In this document: positions 38,382 through 48,487 of the stretch, in pieces
How positions within the stretch are numbered: position 1 is the stretch's first letter
Layout: each line of letters starts with the position of its first letter
Origin: an uncultured bacterium
Lineage (GTDB): Bacteria > Bacteroidota > Rhodothermia > Rhodothermales > UBA10348
Direction: 5' to 3'
Assembly (NCBI GenBank): GCA_943788505.1
Contig: CALSQR010000001.1
Coordinates: 496,001-560,000 of the forward strand
DNA length: 64,000 nucleotides
Position numbers and translations under genes: made by a program
The notes under the pieces: model-generated
What the model was told of the DNA's origin: nothing
Database searches by the model: none
Seen by the model: only the letters and a program-made list of their open reading frames with translations

Positions 38382-40862
38382 ATGCCGACAACTGTACAGA
38401 AGCGCAAGCCGTCCCGCAAGGAAAAGGACGCCACCAAATCCATCATTTCCGAGGATCGCAAACGCGAAATCCTGGGGTTGCTGACCATTGTCGTCAGTCT
38501 TCTCCTTGCTCTGGCCATTGTGACCTACGATGCTGCCGATGATTTATTGGCCAGGCGTTTTTCTATTGATTCGCTAATCGCTCCGGGATCGCGTAGCGCA
38601 ACAAACGCACTCGGCCTAACAGGAGCTGCTTTGGCTCGCATGCTGGTGCCTGGGTTTCTTGGCTACTGCGTATTGCTCATTCCCTGCTTGACTACCATTT
38701 GGGGTTATAGCTGGCTACGCCATCGGACCATTGAGCGGTTGCCAATGGCCTCCTTCCTCGTGATCGCTGGAGCTTGGTTTCTTGCCACTTTGTTTGGGTG
38801 GATCTCGTTATCGGCTGGTTCTGACCTAATTGAGTGGAGTGGACTTTGGGGTCAGGGTACCGCCCTGTGGATGCAGCAGATACTCGGTGCTTCAGGATCA
38901 TTAATTATAATCCTGGCACTTTTGGTTACATCGGCTCTTCTTTTGATCGATCGAGATATTCAAAAATCGATGGATCGAATGGAAAATGGGATGGCGGCGT
39001 TGAGAGACGCATTCAAGGATCGTCGGGCGCATAGCAAGAAGGCAAAAGCTGAAAAGGCACTAAACAAAGAGAAGGAAGCTGATCTAGTCGCCAAGGAACG
39101 GGAAAACCGTCTCAAAGAAGAGGCCCGCCAGCGAGAAACAGAGCGTCTGACGCGTACTCCGTCCAAAGCAGCTACAGATTCAATGGCTACTGATCCAATA
39201 GCCAACGCTCCGGCGGCTAAGGCTCCATCGTCGGATTCGTCAGCTAAAGATCGCACTGCTTCGGCACCTGCCACTGCTCCAACTTCGAGCGAGGGAAATT
39301 CGCGGGACGATGTCGAGATCATAGTCCACGAGCAAAAACGAGAAGAAAAGGCCCGTCGCCCTTCTCGAAATGAGTTGTCGTCGGCTGACTATGATTTTGC
39401 CCAGCCTGGCATGGATTTGTTAGATCCAACGGAAGAAAGTCGACATCGGATCGACTATGATGAGCTGGAGGAAAACAAGCAGATCCTACTTGATAAGCTC
39501 GCGACGTACAACATCGAGATTATTGGAATCGATGCTGTGGTCGGACCGACTGTTACCCTTTTTGAGCTTACACCTGCTCCGGGCGTTAAGATCAGTCGCA
39601 TAACAGCGCTTGAGAATGATATCGCCATGGCTTTGGCAGCTCGTGGAATCCGAATTATTGCCCCCATTCCAGGCAAATCTGCCATCGGCGTCGAGATTCC
39701 GAACAGACACCGTGAGTTTGTGCGCATTCGCGACATCATCGAAACGCGGACATTCCAAGAGACCAAAATGGAGTTACCCTTAATCCTGGGTAAGTCCATT
39801 GAGGGAGAGACGGTGTTGCAGGACCTGACAAAAATGCCCCATGTACTTATCGCAGGGGCAACCGGTTCTGGTAAGTCTGTAGGTGTGAATACGTTCATTG
39901 CAGGCTTACTCTATTCAGTACCTCCCACCCTTCTGAAGTTCGTGATGATCGATCCTAAAAAGATCGAACTATCTTCGTATGCCCGGATTGCCTCACATTA
40001 TGTTGCGATGCCGCCGGAAGCTGACGACGCTATCATTACCGACTTTTCCCAAGCCCTTGGAACACTGAAAAGCTGCGAAAAGGAAATGGAAGGCCGGTAC
40101 GACTTGCTTTCCCTAGCGCAAGTCCGATCCGTAAAGGAATACAACAAACGTTTCCGATCAGGTTCTCTTGACCCGGAAGAAGGCCATCGCATTCTCCCCT
40201 ACATCATCGTAATCGTCGATGAGCTGGCTGACCTCATGATGACTGCTGGAAAGGATATCGAAGCTCCCATCGCACGTCTGGCTCAAATGGCACGCGCCGT
40301 CGGAATCCACTTGATTCTAGCAACGCAACGTCCATCCGTAGATGTTATCACCGGACTCATCAAGGCCAATTTCCCGTCCCGTATTGCTTATCAGGTAGCC
40401 TCTAAAATCGACTCCCGGACTATTCTCGACCAGAATGGAGCTGAAGGTCTAGTCGGAAATGGTGACCTCCTCTACATGCTTGGGTCTCGAATTACACGTC
40501 TTCAGGGGCCGTACGTCTCTAACGAAGAGATTGATCGGATCACAGGCTTTATTGGCGATCAGGAAGGACCTGGTCCGTATCTGCTGCCCTCCATCGAAGA
40601 GGAGTCCGGCCCGGCATCAATGGCCGGATCTGGCACGGGGCCACGCGACGAACTGTTCGAAGATGCGGCTCGTATTATTGTGCGCGCTCAGCAGGGGTCT
40701 GTATCACTATTACAAAGGAAGCTTTCTGTCGGGTACTCTCGAGCAGCTCGCATCGTCGACCAACTTGAAGATGCAGGCATCGTGGGGCCATTCGAAGGGT
40801 CCAAAGCACGGCAGGTTCTTGTAGAAGATGAACCCACGCTTGACCAGTTCTTTTCCCAATAG
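38382..40862 (+). CDS. ftsK: DNA translocase FtsK
   Basis: 826 aa. Four membrane helices in residues 28-190 (ILGLLTIVVSLLLALAIVTY; LVPGFLGYCVLLIPCLTTIW; two more), then a charged Ala/Ser/Lys linker to about residue 340. The motor follows: alpha domain (NIEIIGIDAVVGPTVTLFEL), Walker A AGATGSGKSVGVN, Walker B IIVIVDELADLMM, ATQRPSVDVITGLIKANFPS. The C-terminal gamma winged helix (SVSLLQRKLSVGYSRAARIV) binds KOPS-like sites. Pumps chromosome termini through the septum and activates Xer recombination. Confidence 0.96.
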   Translation: MPTTVQKRKPSRKEKDATKSIISEDRKREILGLLTIVVSLLLALAIVTYDAADDLLARRFSIDSLIAPGSRSATNALGLTGAALARMLVPGFLGYCVLLIPCLTTIWGYSWLRHRTIERLPMASFLVIAGAWFLATLFGWISLSAGSDLIEWSGLWGQGTALWMQQILGASGSLIIILALLVTSALLLIDRDIQKSMDRMENGMAALRDAFKDRRAHSKKAKAEKALNKEKEADLVAKERENRLKEEARQRETERLTRTPSKAATDSMATDPIANAPAAKAPSSDSSAKDRTASAPATAPTSSEGNSRDDVEIIVHEQKREEKARRPSRNELSSADYDFAQPGMDLLDPTEESRHRIDYDELEENKQILLDKLATYNIEIIGIDAVVGPTVTLFELTPAPGVKISRITALENDIAMALAARGIRIIAPIPGKSAIGVEIPNRHREFVRIRDIIETRTFQETKMELPLILGKSIEGETVLQDLTKMPHVLIAGATGSGKSVGVNTFIAGLLYSVPPTLLKFVMIDPKKIELSSYARIASHYVAMPPEADDAIITDFSQALGTLKSCEKEMEGRYDLLSLAQVRSVKEYNKRFRSGSLDPEEGHRILPYIIVIVDELADLMMTAGKDIEAPIARLAQMARAVGIHLILATQRPSVDVITGLIKANFPSRIAYQVASKIDSRTILDQNGAEGLVGNGDLLYMLGSRITRLQGPYVSNEEIDRITGFIGDQEGPGPYLLPSIEEESGPASMAGSGTGPRDELFEDAARIIVRAQQGSVSLLQRKLSVGYSRAARIVDQLEDAGIVGPFEGSKARQVLVEDEPTLDQFFSQ

Positions 40863-40931
40863 CATTCAGTGATGGATGGTGGCAAATTGTATGTCACTCC
40901 CCATCCAAAATCAACGCATCGAATAACGCTC

Positions 40932-42077
40932 ATGTCCGGCAGCGACGCATTATTTCCAACTATCGGGATCCTTGGTGGAGGCCAATTAGGCCGAATGACT
41001 GCCCTTGCCGCTATTCGGATGGGTATGCATGTCCGAACACTGTCCCCCTCTCCATCTGGACCGGTTGCCCCACTAGGCGAGGCCATTATCGGTGATTGGA
41101 CGAATGAGAAAGTCATGAAGGACTTTCTTGAAGGGTGTGATGTGGTCACGGTAGAAAGCGAGTGGGCCCCCGCAGATGTTGCTGAGCGGGTGTCTAATGG
41201 ATCCGTCCCAGTTTGGCCCTCCGCCACTACGCTGAAGCTTATTCGTCATAAAGGAATCCAAAAGGACACGCTGCAAAGTGCTGGCATACCTCTGGGAGAC
41301 TATCGTGCCTGTATCACCTTGGAGGACGCCGTTCAAGCTCTTTCAGCTTTTGGCGGTAAAGCAGTTGCAAAGAAGTTTGAAGGCTCTTACGACGGCTACG
41401 GTAACGCAACGGTCACGTCTGAAGAAGAACTCAAACAGGCTTGGAAAGAGCTGTCTGCCTCTGACGGGTTATTGATGGAGGCATTTGTACCCTTCGTACG
41501 CGAGCTGGCCGTTATCGTCGCACGGTCCCCCTCTGGCCAAACAGCCGTTTATCCCGTGGTTGAAACAGAACAAAAAGACCACCGATGCCATGCCGTCATT
41601 GCTCCAGCCCGGATCCGCACCGAGACGGCTGATCTAGCTCGAGATGCAGCTTTAGCAGCCGCAGAAGCGGTCAAGGCTGTCGGCATCCTCGGCGTTGAGC
41701 TGTTCGAACTCTCCGATGGGACAATACTTCTGAACGAACTGGCACCAAGGCCTCACAATACGGGACATTATTCAATTGAAGGGTGCCATGCTTCGCAATT
41801 TGAAAATCATGCACGCTCGATCCTGGACTTGCCTCTCGGTAATCCTGACTTACGTGTTCCGGTAGCTGTGATGATCAATGTGCTTGGCCACCGCGCCGGA
41901 CCTGTCCAAACGGATGGGTTTTCTGATGCGCTTTCGATCGATAATGCTTCTGTTCACCTTTACGGGAAACTAGAAGCTCGCCCCAAGCGCAAAATGGGTC
42001 ACGTGACCGTAACTGGGGACGATATCGATACCCTTCGGCGGCGCGCGGAGCGTTCGGCTGATGCCATAATGCTATGA
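40932..42077 (+). CDS. purK: N5-carboxyaminoimidazole ribonucleotide synthase
   Basis: About 381 aa from ATG 40932 (MSGSDALFPTIGILGGGQLG). The frame is open from ATG 40869, only 7 bases after ftsK, but the family alignment begins at the GGGQLG motif, so I prefer the inner start; neither has a strong Shine-Dalgarno. ATP-grasp fold: AVAKKFEGSYDGYGNATV, GLLMEAFVPFVRELAVIVAR, LLNELAPRPHNTGHYSIEGC. Uses ATP and bicarbonate to make N5-CAIR from AIR. purE follows 65 bases on and takes the product. Confidence 0.94.
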   Translation: MSGSDALFPTIGILGGGQLGRMTALAAIRMGMHVRTLSPSPSGPVAPLGEAIIGDWTNEKVMKDFLEGCDVVTVESEWAPADVAERVSNGSVPVWPSATTLKLIRHKGIQKDTLQSAGIPLGDYRACITLEDAVQALSAFGGKAVAKKFEGSYDGYGNATVTSEEELKQAWKELSASDGLLMEAFVPFVRELAVIVARSPSGQTAVYPVVETEQKDHRCHAVIAPARIRTETADLARDAALAAAEAVKAVGILGVELFELSDGTILLNELAPRPHNTGHYSIEGCHASQFENHARSILDLPLGNPDLRVPVAVMINVLGHRAGPVQTDGFSDALSIDNASVHLYGKLEARPKRKMGHVTVTGDDIDTLRRRAERSADAIML

Positions 42078-42142
42078 CATGCCTTCTCTAAAGCCAACGC
42101 ACTAACCCTCATATCAATTAACATCTTAACTCAGTACATCCA

Positions 42143-42655
42143 ATGTCGCAAAATGACTCTGTGAAAGTTGGCGTCGCCATGGGAAGCCAGTCAGATTGGC
42201 CTGTAATGGAAGCCGCTGCCGACCTGCTTGCTGAATTCGGTGTCGCGTTCGAAGCGCGTGTCTTGAGCGCACATCGCACGCCAGAGGCCATGACTGCCTA
42301 TGCAGAAGAGGCTGCATCACGCGGATTGAAAGTGATCATTGCAGGAGCCGGCGGAGCCGCCCACCTTCCTGGAATGATTGCTGCGTCCACATCATTACCC
42401 GTCATTGGCGTCCCCGTGCCAACACACAACCTCAAGGGCCTAGACTCTCTACTTTCTATTGTCCAGATGCCAGGCGGCGTTCCTGTAGCTACCGTGGCTA
42501 TTGGCGGCGCAAAGAATGCGGGCCTGCTTGCCGTGCAGATTTTAGCAACGTCCGACGAAAACCTCTTTGACAGCCTAGAAACCTACAAAGCCTCCCTGAA
42601 AAGTCTGGTGAGAGACATGGATCAGCAGGTCGGCGAAATGGCTGCTCGTAAGTAG
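42143..42655 (+). CDS. purE: N5-CAIR mutase (class I PurE)
   Basis: 170 aa. Motifs: [35 protein letters not shown] and the catalytic [14 protein letters not shown] segment. Working with PurK marks the class I (bacterial two-step) route in de novo purine synthesis. It is the last gene before a strong hairpin. Confidence 0.96.
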   Translation: MSQNDSVKVGVAMGSQSDWPVMEAAADLLAEFGVAFEARVLSAHRTPEAMTAYAEEAASRGLKVIIAGAGGAAHLPGMIAASTSLPVIGVPVPTHNLKGLDSLLSIVQMPGGVPVATVAIGGAKNAGLLAVQILATSDENLFDSLETYKASLKSLVRDMDQQVGEMAARK

Positions 42656-42699
42656 CCAAGATCCCACACGACCCCCAGCGTACTGACCCTATTAAGAGC

Positions 42700-42735
42700 A
42701 ATAAGGCCGCGCACCATTAGGTGCGCGGCCTTATT
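42700..42735. terminator. Strong, probably bidirectional terminator
   Basis: Perfect stem AATAAGGCCGCGCACC / GGTGCGCGGCCTTATT with loop ATTA, 45 bases after purE and 60 bases beyond the stop of the convergent GWxTD gene. AT-rich flanks on both sides suit both directions. Confidence 0.85.
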
Positions 42736-42795
42736 AATGAAGTAGCTTTTACGCTCGCGGCGCATCACGCAAGATGACTCCGTCGTGGATTTCTC

Positions 42796-45243
42796 TTACT
42801 CTAAGAATAGGTCTTTCGTCATCTCAACGTCCCGACCTGAATTCTGATCAGTAATCTTTACCGTAAGCGTAAATAGGCCCGAATCCAGATTGTCTGCGTC
42901 AAGAATGAGGTACTGTCCGTCCTCTGAGGCCTCTACAGAGATCGGCACACCGGTCGAAACACCTCGTCCGCCCCCACCAACTAGACCGCGAAATACACGA
43001 GTCAAACTATTGCCCATTTCTTTGGGTGTCAGTTCAGCCTCTACCTCATAACGTGCCAGACCAGTATCGTCCTGAGCGAGATTGTACACCTCGAAATAGA
43101 TATAAATAGGCTGATCAGTTCCGAACACCGTCCAAGGAGCAGGCTGAATCGACAAGCCTTTCCTGAGAATGTTTGAGCTAGACCCTTCTGCCAAGTCCGC
43201 TTCTTCGATCCGATAAGCCAATAGAATATCAGACATAGATAGCTGAGTCCCTGAAAAGTCCTGTACCTCTACCTTTCTTCTCTGGACTGCTACTGTACCG
43301 CCGCCGGCCGTCTCGAACTCGACGGAAATCTCGTGATTCCCAGGAGGGGTTGTAAGGCGTTGCGTGTCAACCCATAGGTTCGACTCATCGAATCGCACGA
43401 TCTGAGAAATGGGTAGACCATAGATTGTGCGACGACGCTCAACGAGCATATCTCGGTTCTCAGCAACAACAAACATCCCTTGGTTGGCCGTGAGGCTTAT
43501 AAACTCGGCTGATGGATCGTATGCATCAGTGATCGGCACAGCATAATTCACGTAGACGTCGGTCGTTCCATCGGCTCCTTTGAAGGAGGCAACTGCATAA
43601 GGCAACTCAATTTGACGTCCTGGTGCTTCATACTCGTACCGTTCCGGTGTCTCGCGGATGGTCTCTTTTGCTTTGATGATGTAGTCGTTTACATACGGAA
43701 TAGCACCATTTGCGATATCTTCCGCTGAAGGGCTATACAAACGATATTCGCCGTTACGGAAGGGATCTTCAAATACGAATTTGAAGTCACCATAATCCCA
43801 AATGTTATAGGTGTTTGCTTCTTCAAACATGTCCCATCCACTGCCCTGGCGTCCAACTTGAATCGCCAATCCTGAATCACCCGTCGGGTCCTGGTCTGAG
43901 CCCATCTTTGCCGGCGCGCCTTGCATGACTCCCGATCCGGAACGAGGGATAATGACAACATCCCCCTGTGGTGCACCATATCTAACAAGAATTTGACCAC
44001 GTTCGGTGTTCCATCCTTTCAGGTTTACTGCCGGAGAACCATAAAGTAGATCCGCATACGTCAATCGGGCATAATGCTCTATTTTTCTTTCATTAAACGG
44101 GGTTAGAAATCTGGGATCCTTCGATGTCCAAAAACGAGCAGTATAGGCCGCTTCATCCTCTTTATACCTTTTGAGTTCATCCTCTGGCAGAATGTTCTCC
44201 AGATGACTAAAAGCGTATTCAGTTTCACTATCCATAAACCTGAAAGAAGTCTCAAATGACTTTGATGCAGCCTCTAGATTTCCAGAATGATAATGGGCGT
44301 ACCCGAGATACGTCCATAGTTCAGGATCTTCGGGGAAAAAGACATACATCTGGGAAAGCATCTGCAGAGCATCGTCATATTCTCCCTTAAGAGAATATAT
44401 CTCCATCAGATGGTCGTAAACAGTCCGTTGCCTAGGATCTGCTTCTAAAGCGGCATTGAGATGTCCAATCGCTCTATCGTATGCTTCCTGAGCTCTTTCT
44501 GAAAGATCCAATACTGGTATACCTTGGCTTTTGAGAGCCTCTACGTCAAACTCATCGGCCATAAACACGTTGTTAGGATTCCAAGACACCCCTGCTTGCT
44601 GAATAGATATGTTGGGAATCTCAGACTCTTGAATTCCTCCGTTAGCGAGGTCGTAAGCATTTGCTTGATCCACAAGGTACCCGGCCATTGGATCATATTC
44701 CGTTCTGGAACGATAATCTGCTCGCAAAAAGTCCAACGCTGGGTACATAAACGCGTTGCGATACCGCCAGAAGTCCCTAATAAACGTTGCTCCTAGTTCC
44801 TCGTGGGCAAACGAGTTGGTTTCATCTAGCTTAAGAATATCTACGGCGAGACGTCTCCTTCGCGCTTCGCGTGATTGTTCGACCATGAACAACCTTGATT
44901 CCGCTCTTAGCTGCTGAAGTAAAGCAACCATGTATTGGACATTGTTCGGTTCGATAGCCAAAGCTGCTTCCAACTCCTTACCAGCACGTGATGGGTCTCT
45001 CAAGTCTGTTTCCCAATAGAGCCTAGCAAGCAGGAAATGGGCTTCCGCATTTGTGGGGTCCGCCTTGAGCGCTTCTTCGAAATACGTCACGGCATCAGAG
45101 TGATTACCACTACGGAAGGCCAAAATGCCCTCGGTCATAGGGTCAGCATCTTGAGCGAAGATCGGAATCGAACTAAAAAGTGCCACGAGAACGATACCTA
45201 TCGTTCTTGAGAAGCGTTTTCCAAGGTCAAAGTTACTTGTCAT
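42796..45243 (-). CDS. GWxTD-domain protein with TPR repeats (second copy)
   Basis: 815 aa. Signal peptide (TIGIVLVALFSSIPIFAQ), then TPR units (about 30-130 and 235-340: NHSDAVTYFEEALKADPTNA EAHFLLARLYWE; EYDDALQMLSQMYVFFPEDP). The GWxTD region follows (about 375-460: FWTSKDPRFLTPFNERKIEH YARLTYADLLYG; GWNTERGQILVRYGAPQGDV), then KFVFEDPFRNGEYRLYSP and beta-sandwich domains to the end. Paralogue of 48484-50742 in the same operon. GWxTD proteins are widespread in Bacteroidota and Acidobacteriota and have no established function. Last gene of the operon, 50 bases after the DUF4249-like gene. Confidence 0.8.
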   Translation of the reverse strand: MTSNFDLGKRFSRTIGIVLVALFSSIPIFAQDADPMTEGILAFRSGNHSDAVTYFEEALKADPTNAEAHFLLARLYWETDLRDPSRAGKELEAALAIEPNNVQYMVALLQQLRAESRLFMVEQSREARRRRLAVDILKLDETNSFAHEELGATFIRDFWRYRNAFMYPALDFLRADYRSRTEYDPMAGYLVDQANAYDLANGGIQESEIPNISIQQAGVSWNPNNVFMADEFDVEALKSQGIPVLDLSERAQEAYDRAIGHLNAALEADPRQRTVYDHLMEIYSLKGEYDDALQMLSQMYVFFPEDPELWTYLGYAHYHSGNLEAASKSFETSFRFMDSETEYAFSHLENILPEDELKRYKEDEAAYTARFWTSKDPRFLTPFNERKIEHYARLTYADLLYGSPAVNLKGWNTERGQILVRYGAPQGDVVIIPRSGSGVMQGAPAKMGSDQDPTGDSGLAIQVGRQGSGWDMFEEANTYNIWDYGDFKFVFEDPFRNGEYRLYSPSAEDIANGAIPYVNDYIIKAKETIRETPERYEYEAPGRQIELPYAVASFKGADGTTDVYVNYAVPITDAYDPSAEFISLTANQGMFVVAENRDMLVERRRTIYGLPISQIVRFDESNLWVDTQRLTTPPGNHEISVEFETAGGGTVAVQRRKVEVQDFSGTQLSMSDILLAYRIEEADLAEGSSSNILRKGLSIQPAPWTVFGTDQPIYIYFEVYNLAQDDTGLARYEVEAELTPKEMGNSLTRVFRGLVGGGGRGVSTGVPISVEASEDGQYLILDADNLDSGLFTLTVKITDQNSGRDVEMTKDLFLE

Positions 45244-45293
45244 TGTCGTGCTGTTGAATGCATTTCTAGCTCTACGCTAAATAGGCGCTATGA

Positions 45294-46190
45294 TCATCGG
45301 TCAATAGAAAAGCCCGCATCACGAGCTATTTCGTCATCAAGAACAAAGATGAAGGAATCGAAATATCCTCCACCCACGAATCCGAATCCATTATGGACAT
45401 TTGAAAACGTACCAGGTTGAACGAGCAACTCGGGGTCGAAAGATCCCACCGGACTCTCCCATTCTTCAGAAACCACGAAAGCTTTTACTTCAATCTGGTG
45501 TAGAATCACTGGGGTCCTTCCCGGTTGAATCTGCAGCGCGGAGAAAATGGCTCCGATATCGGACGAAGGTATTATAGTGACTGCCCATGTACCGTCGCTG
45601 TTTTCTTGAACGCGACCGCTCTTAATATCTACCCGAACGGTCGTTGTATCGCTTCCATCAGGAAATGGTATTCGGACGAAATAGCTAACATCAGCTTGAA
45701 TGATGCGAGGTACATCTGCCCAGTTCATTGTTACGATCACATTGCTCCTTGACGAGACGATGTTGTCAATCCGCACATCTCCGTCGGGAGGAGTTATGAG
45801 ATCTACAAAGGCCTCACGCCCGTCGCTGCGAACGGCAGTAATAATGTATCTGGTCGAGTGAGTAGCTCTAAAGTCTGCTACAAATACATGCCCAATGCTA
45901 CGATCACGAAACGTTATGACCGAATCACGCCAAACGATCGTTTCGCCAGTGTCCATATTGACTGAAGTCACAACTGCATCAAGAAAATCCGTCGTGGTAG
46001 GAAAAAGTATTCCATCAACCGTAAAGATCCTTAATGCTTGCTGGTCTGAGGATGGATCCAAATACCCATACATTGAGAACGCCTCCTCTGTCTCAAGTAC
46101 TGGGTCTACTGACTCTTGGCATCCTACAATCACCATCGCGAAGAGCGTCAATAGAGGAAGCCAAATAGCTATTTTATCTCCTGATCTCAT
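45294..46190 (-). CDS. DUF4249-like lipoprotein, partner of the TonB receptor
   Basis: 298 aa. Lipoprotein signal with lipobox AMVIVGC (Cys about residue 24), followed by QESVDPVLETEEAFSMYGYL. Beta-rich body with VNMDTGETIVWRDS, TRYIITAVRSDGREAFVDLI TPPDG and an end FVGGGYFDSFIFVLDDE. It resembles DUF4249 lipoproteins, which are usually encoded beside TonB receptors in Bacteroidota; the match is by pattern, not certain. Its ATG overlaps the receptor stop (ATGA), so it is translated from the same message. Likely a surface or periplasmic ligand-handling partner. Confidence 0.6.
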   Translation of the reverse strand: MRSGDKIAIWLPLLTLFAMVIVGCQESVDPVLETEEAFSMYGYLDPSSDQQALRIFTVDGILFPTTTDFLDAVVTSVNMDTGETIVWRDSVITFRDRSIGHVFVADFRATHSTRYIITAVRSDGREAFVDLITPPDGDVRIDNIVSSRSNVIVTMNWADVPRIIQADVSYFVRIPFPDGSDTTTVRVDIKSGRVQENSDGTWAVTIIPSSDIGAIFSALQIQPGRTPVILHQIEVKAFVVSEEWESPVGSFDPELLVQPGTFSNVHNGFGFVGGGYFDSFIFVLDDEIARDAGFSIDR

Positions 46191-48487
46191 TCGAATTCCA
46201 ATTTCAGTCCGAACGTCGGAATTAATGGGAGTTGATCAACACGGCGAAGCGTAAATACATCCAGATAAAACAAGTTGCGTCGATCATATGCATTAATGAC
46301 TCCTGCCAGTACGGTAAGGGTTGCTTCTCCAGGAAGGGTCATTGATCGGTCGATTGTCACATCCAGCCTGTGATAAGTAGGTAAGATTCCGTTGTACGGC
46401 TTCTGATAGATCACGCGTCGATTCCCGGGATCATTGTACACATCCAGTTCTCCATCAACGAGCATAAAACCGTCAAAACCAAGAGCTCTACTATAGGGAA
46501 GACCAGAACCGAACTGCCAACGGACATCAATATCAAAAGGCCTGAAATCAAACGAGGTAACCAGATTAAGCTGATGTCTACGGTCGTGAGCTGGGCGGAA
46601 ACTGAGTTCCTTGCTGCCATACCACAGCTCAATGGACTCTTGCTGCGCTGTGTAACGAACTGATGAAAGGCCGTAGGTAATTAATCCGGTGAACGGTTTT
46701 TTACGGTATTCTACTCTAAAATCACCACCGTATACCCTGCCTTCAGCGGGCTGGATTCTCGTCGTAAATCTAGGATAAGCAGTCCATTCTGGAATGTAGA
46801 GATTGTTGAGTTTCTTGGCGTACCCCTCTACGCTCACCTCTAGATGCTCGTTGAACATTCTACGATAGCCCGCAATTACGTGAATAGCTTCGGGCACCTT
46901 TTGATCAAACGTGCTTGAGGTCCAGGCCGTAAATACGCCAGCGGCATCCCTCCTATCTGTCAACCCTACGATCTCCTGGTGAAAAATCCCGGCAGCAAAG
47001 GTGTATTCATCTCGGTCATTGACCTTCACTGCGCGAAATCTAGGCTCTAGGAAACCTGAGTTTTGACTTGGAAAAGAATGGATTCTAAATCCAGTACGTA
47101 CCTGCCAGCCATAGGCTAACCTGAATTCTGGTTCGATATACATACCAACTTCCGTAGCATACTCTTTGCGGTCCGAAAAACCCTGATACAAGCCATCAAG
47201 ACTGGCTTGCAATTCCACAGTTCTTGCAAATAGCCCCCATCTCACTTCAGTATTGCGATGGAAGTGAGTAATGTTCACCGTGGTATTGGCACTGGACAGC
47301 TTCGAAAACCGTTCTTCCTGACTCAGGCCACCTAGAGATGACTTAAGTCGAGATCCGGACAGGATAAACTCAGCCATGACTGGGAAAGCACGCGGAAAAA
47401 CCAAATAACGCATTGAAGCTGATCTATTCTGCCAGCTGAGAAATTGTTCATCTTGCAGGTCATTCCCTTCAAACACAGTACCTCGGTCATCTGTTCGAAG
47501 CAGTGAAAGGGAGAGCTGCGTATTTGAGTTGATGAATGCGTGCGTCTTGGCAAAGAAGTCGCTGAACTGGAATGGAAGGTCATCCTGAACAAGCTTAGAC
47601 GCACCCTGCTCAATCACTGACTCGCGATAACTGACTAGAAAGGAAACGACATCAACTGCGATCGGACCCTCCAGCGTAAATCCGGAAACAAAAGGTGCCA
47701 ATGAGCCAGAACCCGCAAAGCCACGCTTATCGCCATTTCTACTCTTTACATCAATGACAGACGATATTCGGCCGCCATACTGACTTGTAAATCCTCCTGC
47801 GTAGACATCGACTTCCTGCAGTATATCTGTCGGAAAGGAGGAAAAAAAGCCAAGTATGTGAAATGGCTGATATACCCACATTCCGTCCAATAAGACCAGA
47901 TTCTGCCAAGGCTCACCTCCTCGAATGAAGAGTTGGCCTCCGCGATCCCCGATGGAAACTATGCCGGGCAAGGTCGTGAGATAGTTAATTAAGTCTCCAG
48001 AGACGTCGGGCGACGGAATCATTTCGACATCTGCGGGTCGGATTGACGTCTGCCCAGCCAGAATACGCGCAGCTCCTGTGTCGGAATCTCCTCGAACGAC
48101 CACCTCATCTAGTTCAGTCTCAGTCTCTTGCATGACGAGGTTCACTATCAAGCGATCTCCCTGCCCAATAGTGAGCGTATCCCGTTCAGTAGCATACCCC
48201 ACGAAGGTTGCTCTCAATACGTAGATACCCGGTGAAATACCTGGCAACGCGTAGACTCCATCTGATCCAGAGGCTGTCCCGGCCACGAGCGTATCCGCTT
48301 GAAAAAGAGCAATGTTGACCCCTTGAAGCCATTCTCCATCGCTTGCTGCAACGACGGTACCTCGCAAAATAGCCTGTTGAGCGTGCACCGGAGTGGCAAA
48401 CAGACCTATTACAAGCAGCATGCATTGTCCAATGAACAATGGATTCCTTTTCAGGCGCAAGAAACTCGTTATTAGGCTACGTTTCAT
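46187..48487 (-). CDS. TonB-dependent receptor with N-terminal CarboxypepD_reg-like domain
   Basis: 766 aa. Signal peptide (LFIGQCMLLVIGLFATPVHAQ), a CarboxypepD_reg-like domain (about 37-120: LRGTVVAASDGEWLQGVNIA, GISPGIYVLRATFVGYATER), then the plug (TSIRPADVEMIPSPDVSGDL, LPGIVSIGDRGGQLFIRGGE, VYAGGFTSQYGGRISSVIDV). A 22-strand barrel follows, ending in FGLKLEFE. The start and stop codons overlap with both neighbours, so it is the centre of the operon. The substrate is unknown. Lack of a SusD partner argues against a classical glycan system. Confidence 0.9.
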   Translation of the reverse strand: MKRSLITSFLRLKRNPLFIGQCMLLVIGLFATPVHAQQAILRGTVVAASDGEWLQGVNIALFQADTLVAGTASGSDGVYALPGISPGIYVLRATFVGYATERDTLTIGQGDRLIVNLVMQETETELDEVVVRGDSDTGAARILAGQTSIRPADVEMIPSPDVSGDLINYLTTLPGIVSIGDRGGQLFIRGGEPWQNLVLLDGMWVYQPFHILGFFSSFPTDILQEVDVYAGGFTSQYGGRISSVIDVKSRNGDKRGFAGSGSLAPFVSGFTLEGPIAVDVVSFLVSYRESVIEQGASKLVQDDLPFQFSDFFAKTHAFINSNTQLSLSLLRTDDRGTVFEGNDLQDEQFLSWQNRSASMRYLVFPRAFPVMAEFILSGSRLKSSLGGLSQEERFSKLSSANTTVNITHFHRNTEVRWGLFARTVELQASLDGLYQGFSDRKEYATEVGMYIEPEFRLAYGWQVRTGFRIHSFPSQNSGFLEPRFRAVKVNDRDEYTFAAGIFHQEIVGLTDRRDAAGVFTAWTSSTFDQKVPEAIHVIAGYRRMFNEHLEVSVEGYAKKLNNLYIPEWTAYPRFTTRIQPAEGRVYGGDFRVEYRKKPFTGLITYGLSSVRYTAQQESIELWYGSKELSFRPAHDRRHQLNLVTSFDFRPFDIDVRWQFGSGLPYSRALGFDGFMLVDGELDVYNDPGNRRVIYQKPYNGILPTYHRLDVTIDRSMTLPGEATLTVLAGVINAYDRRNLFYLDVFTLRRVDQLPLIPTFGLKLEFE

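Noticed and set aside
42143-42655. Class II PurE
   Set aside because: purK is directly upstream, so the two-step bacterial form is expected.
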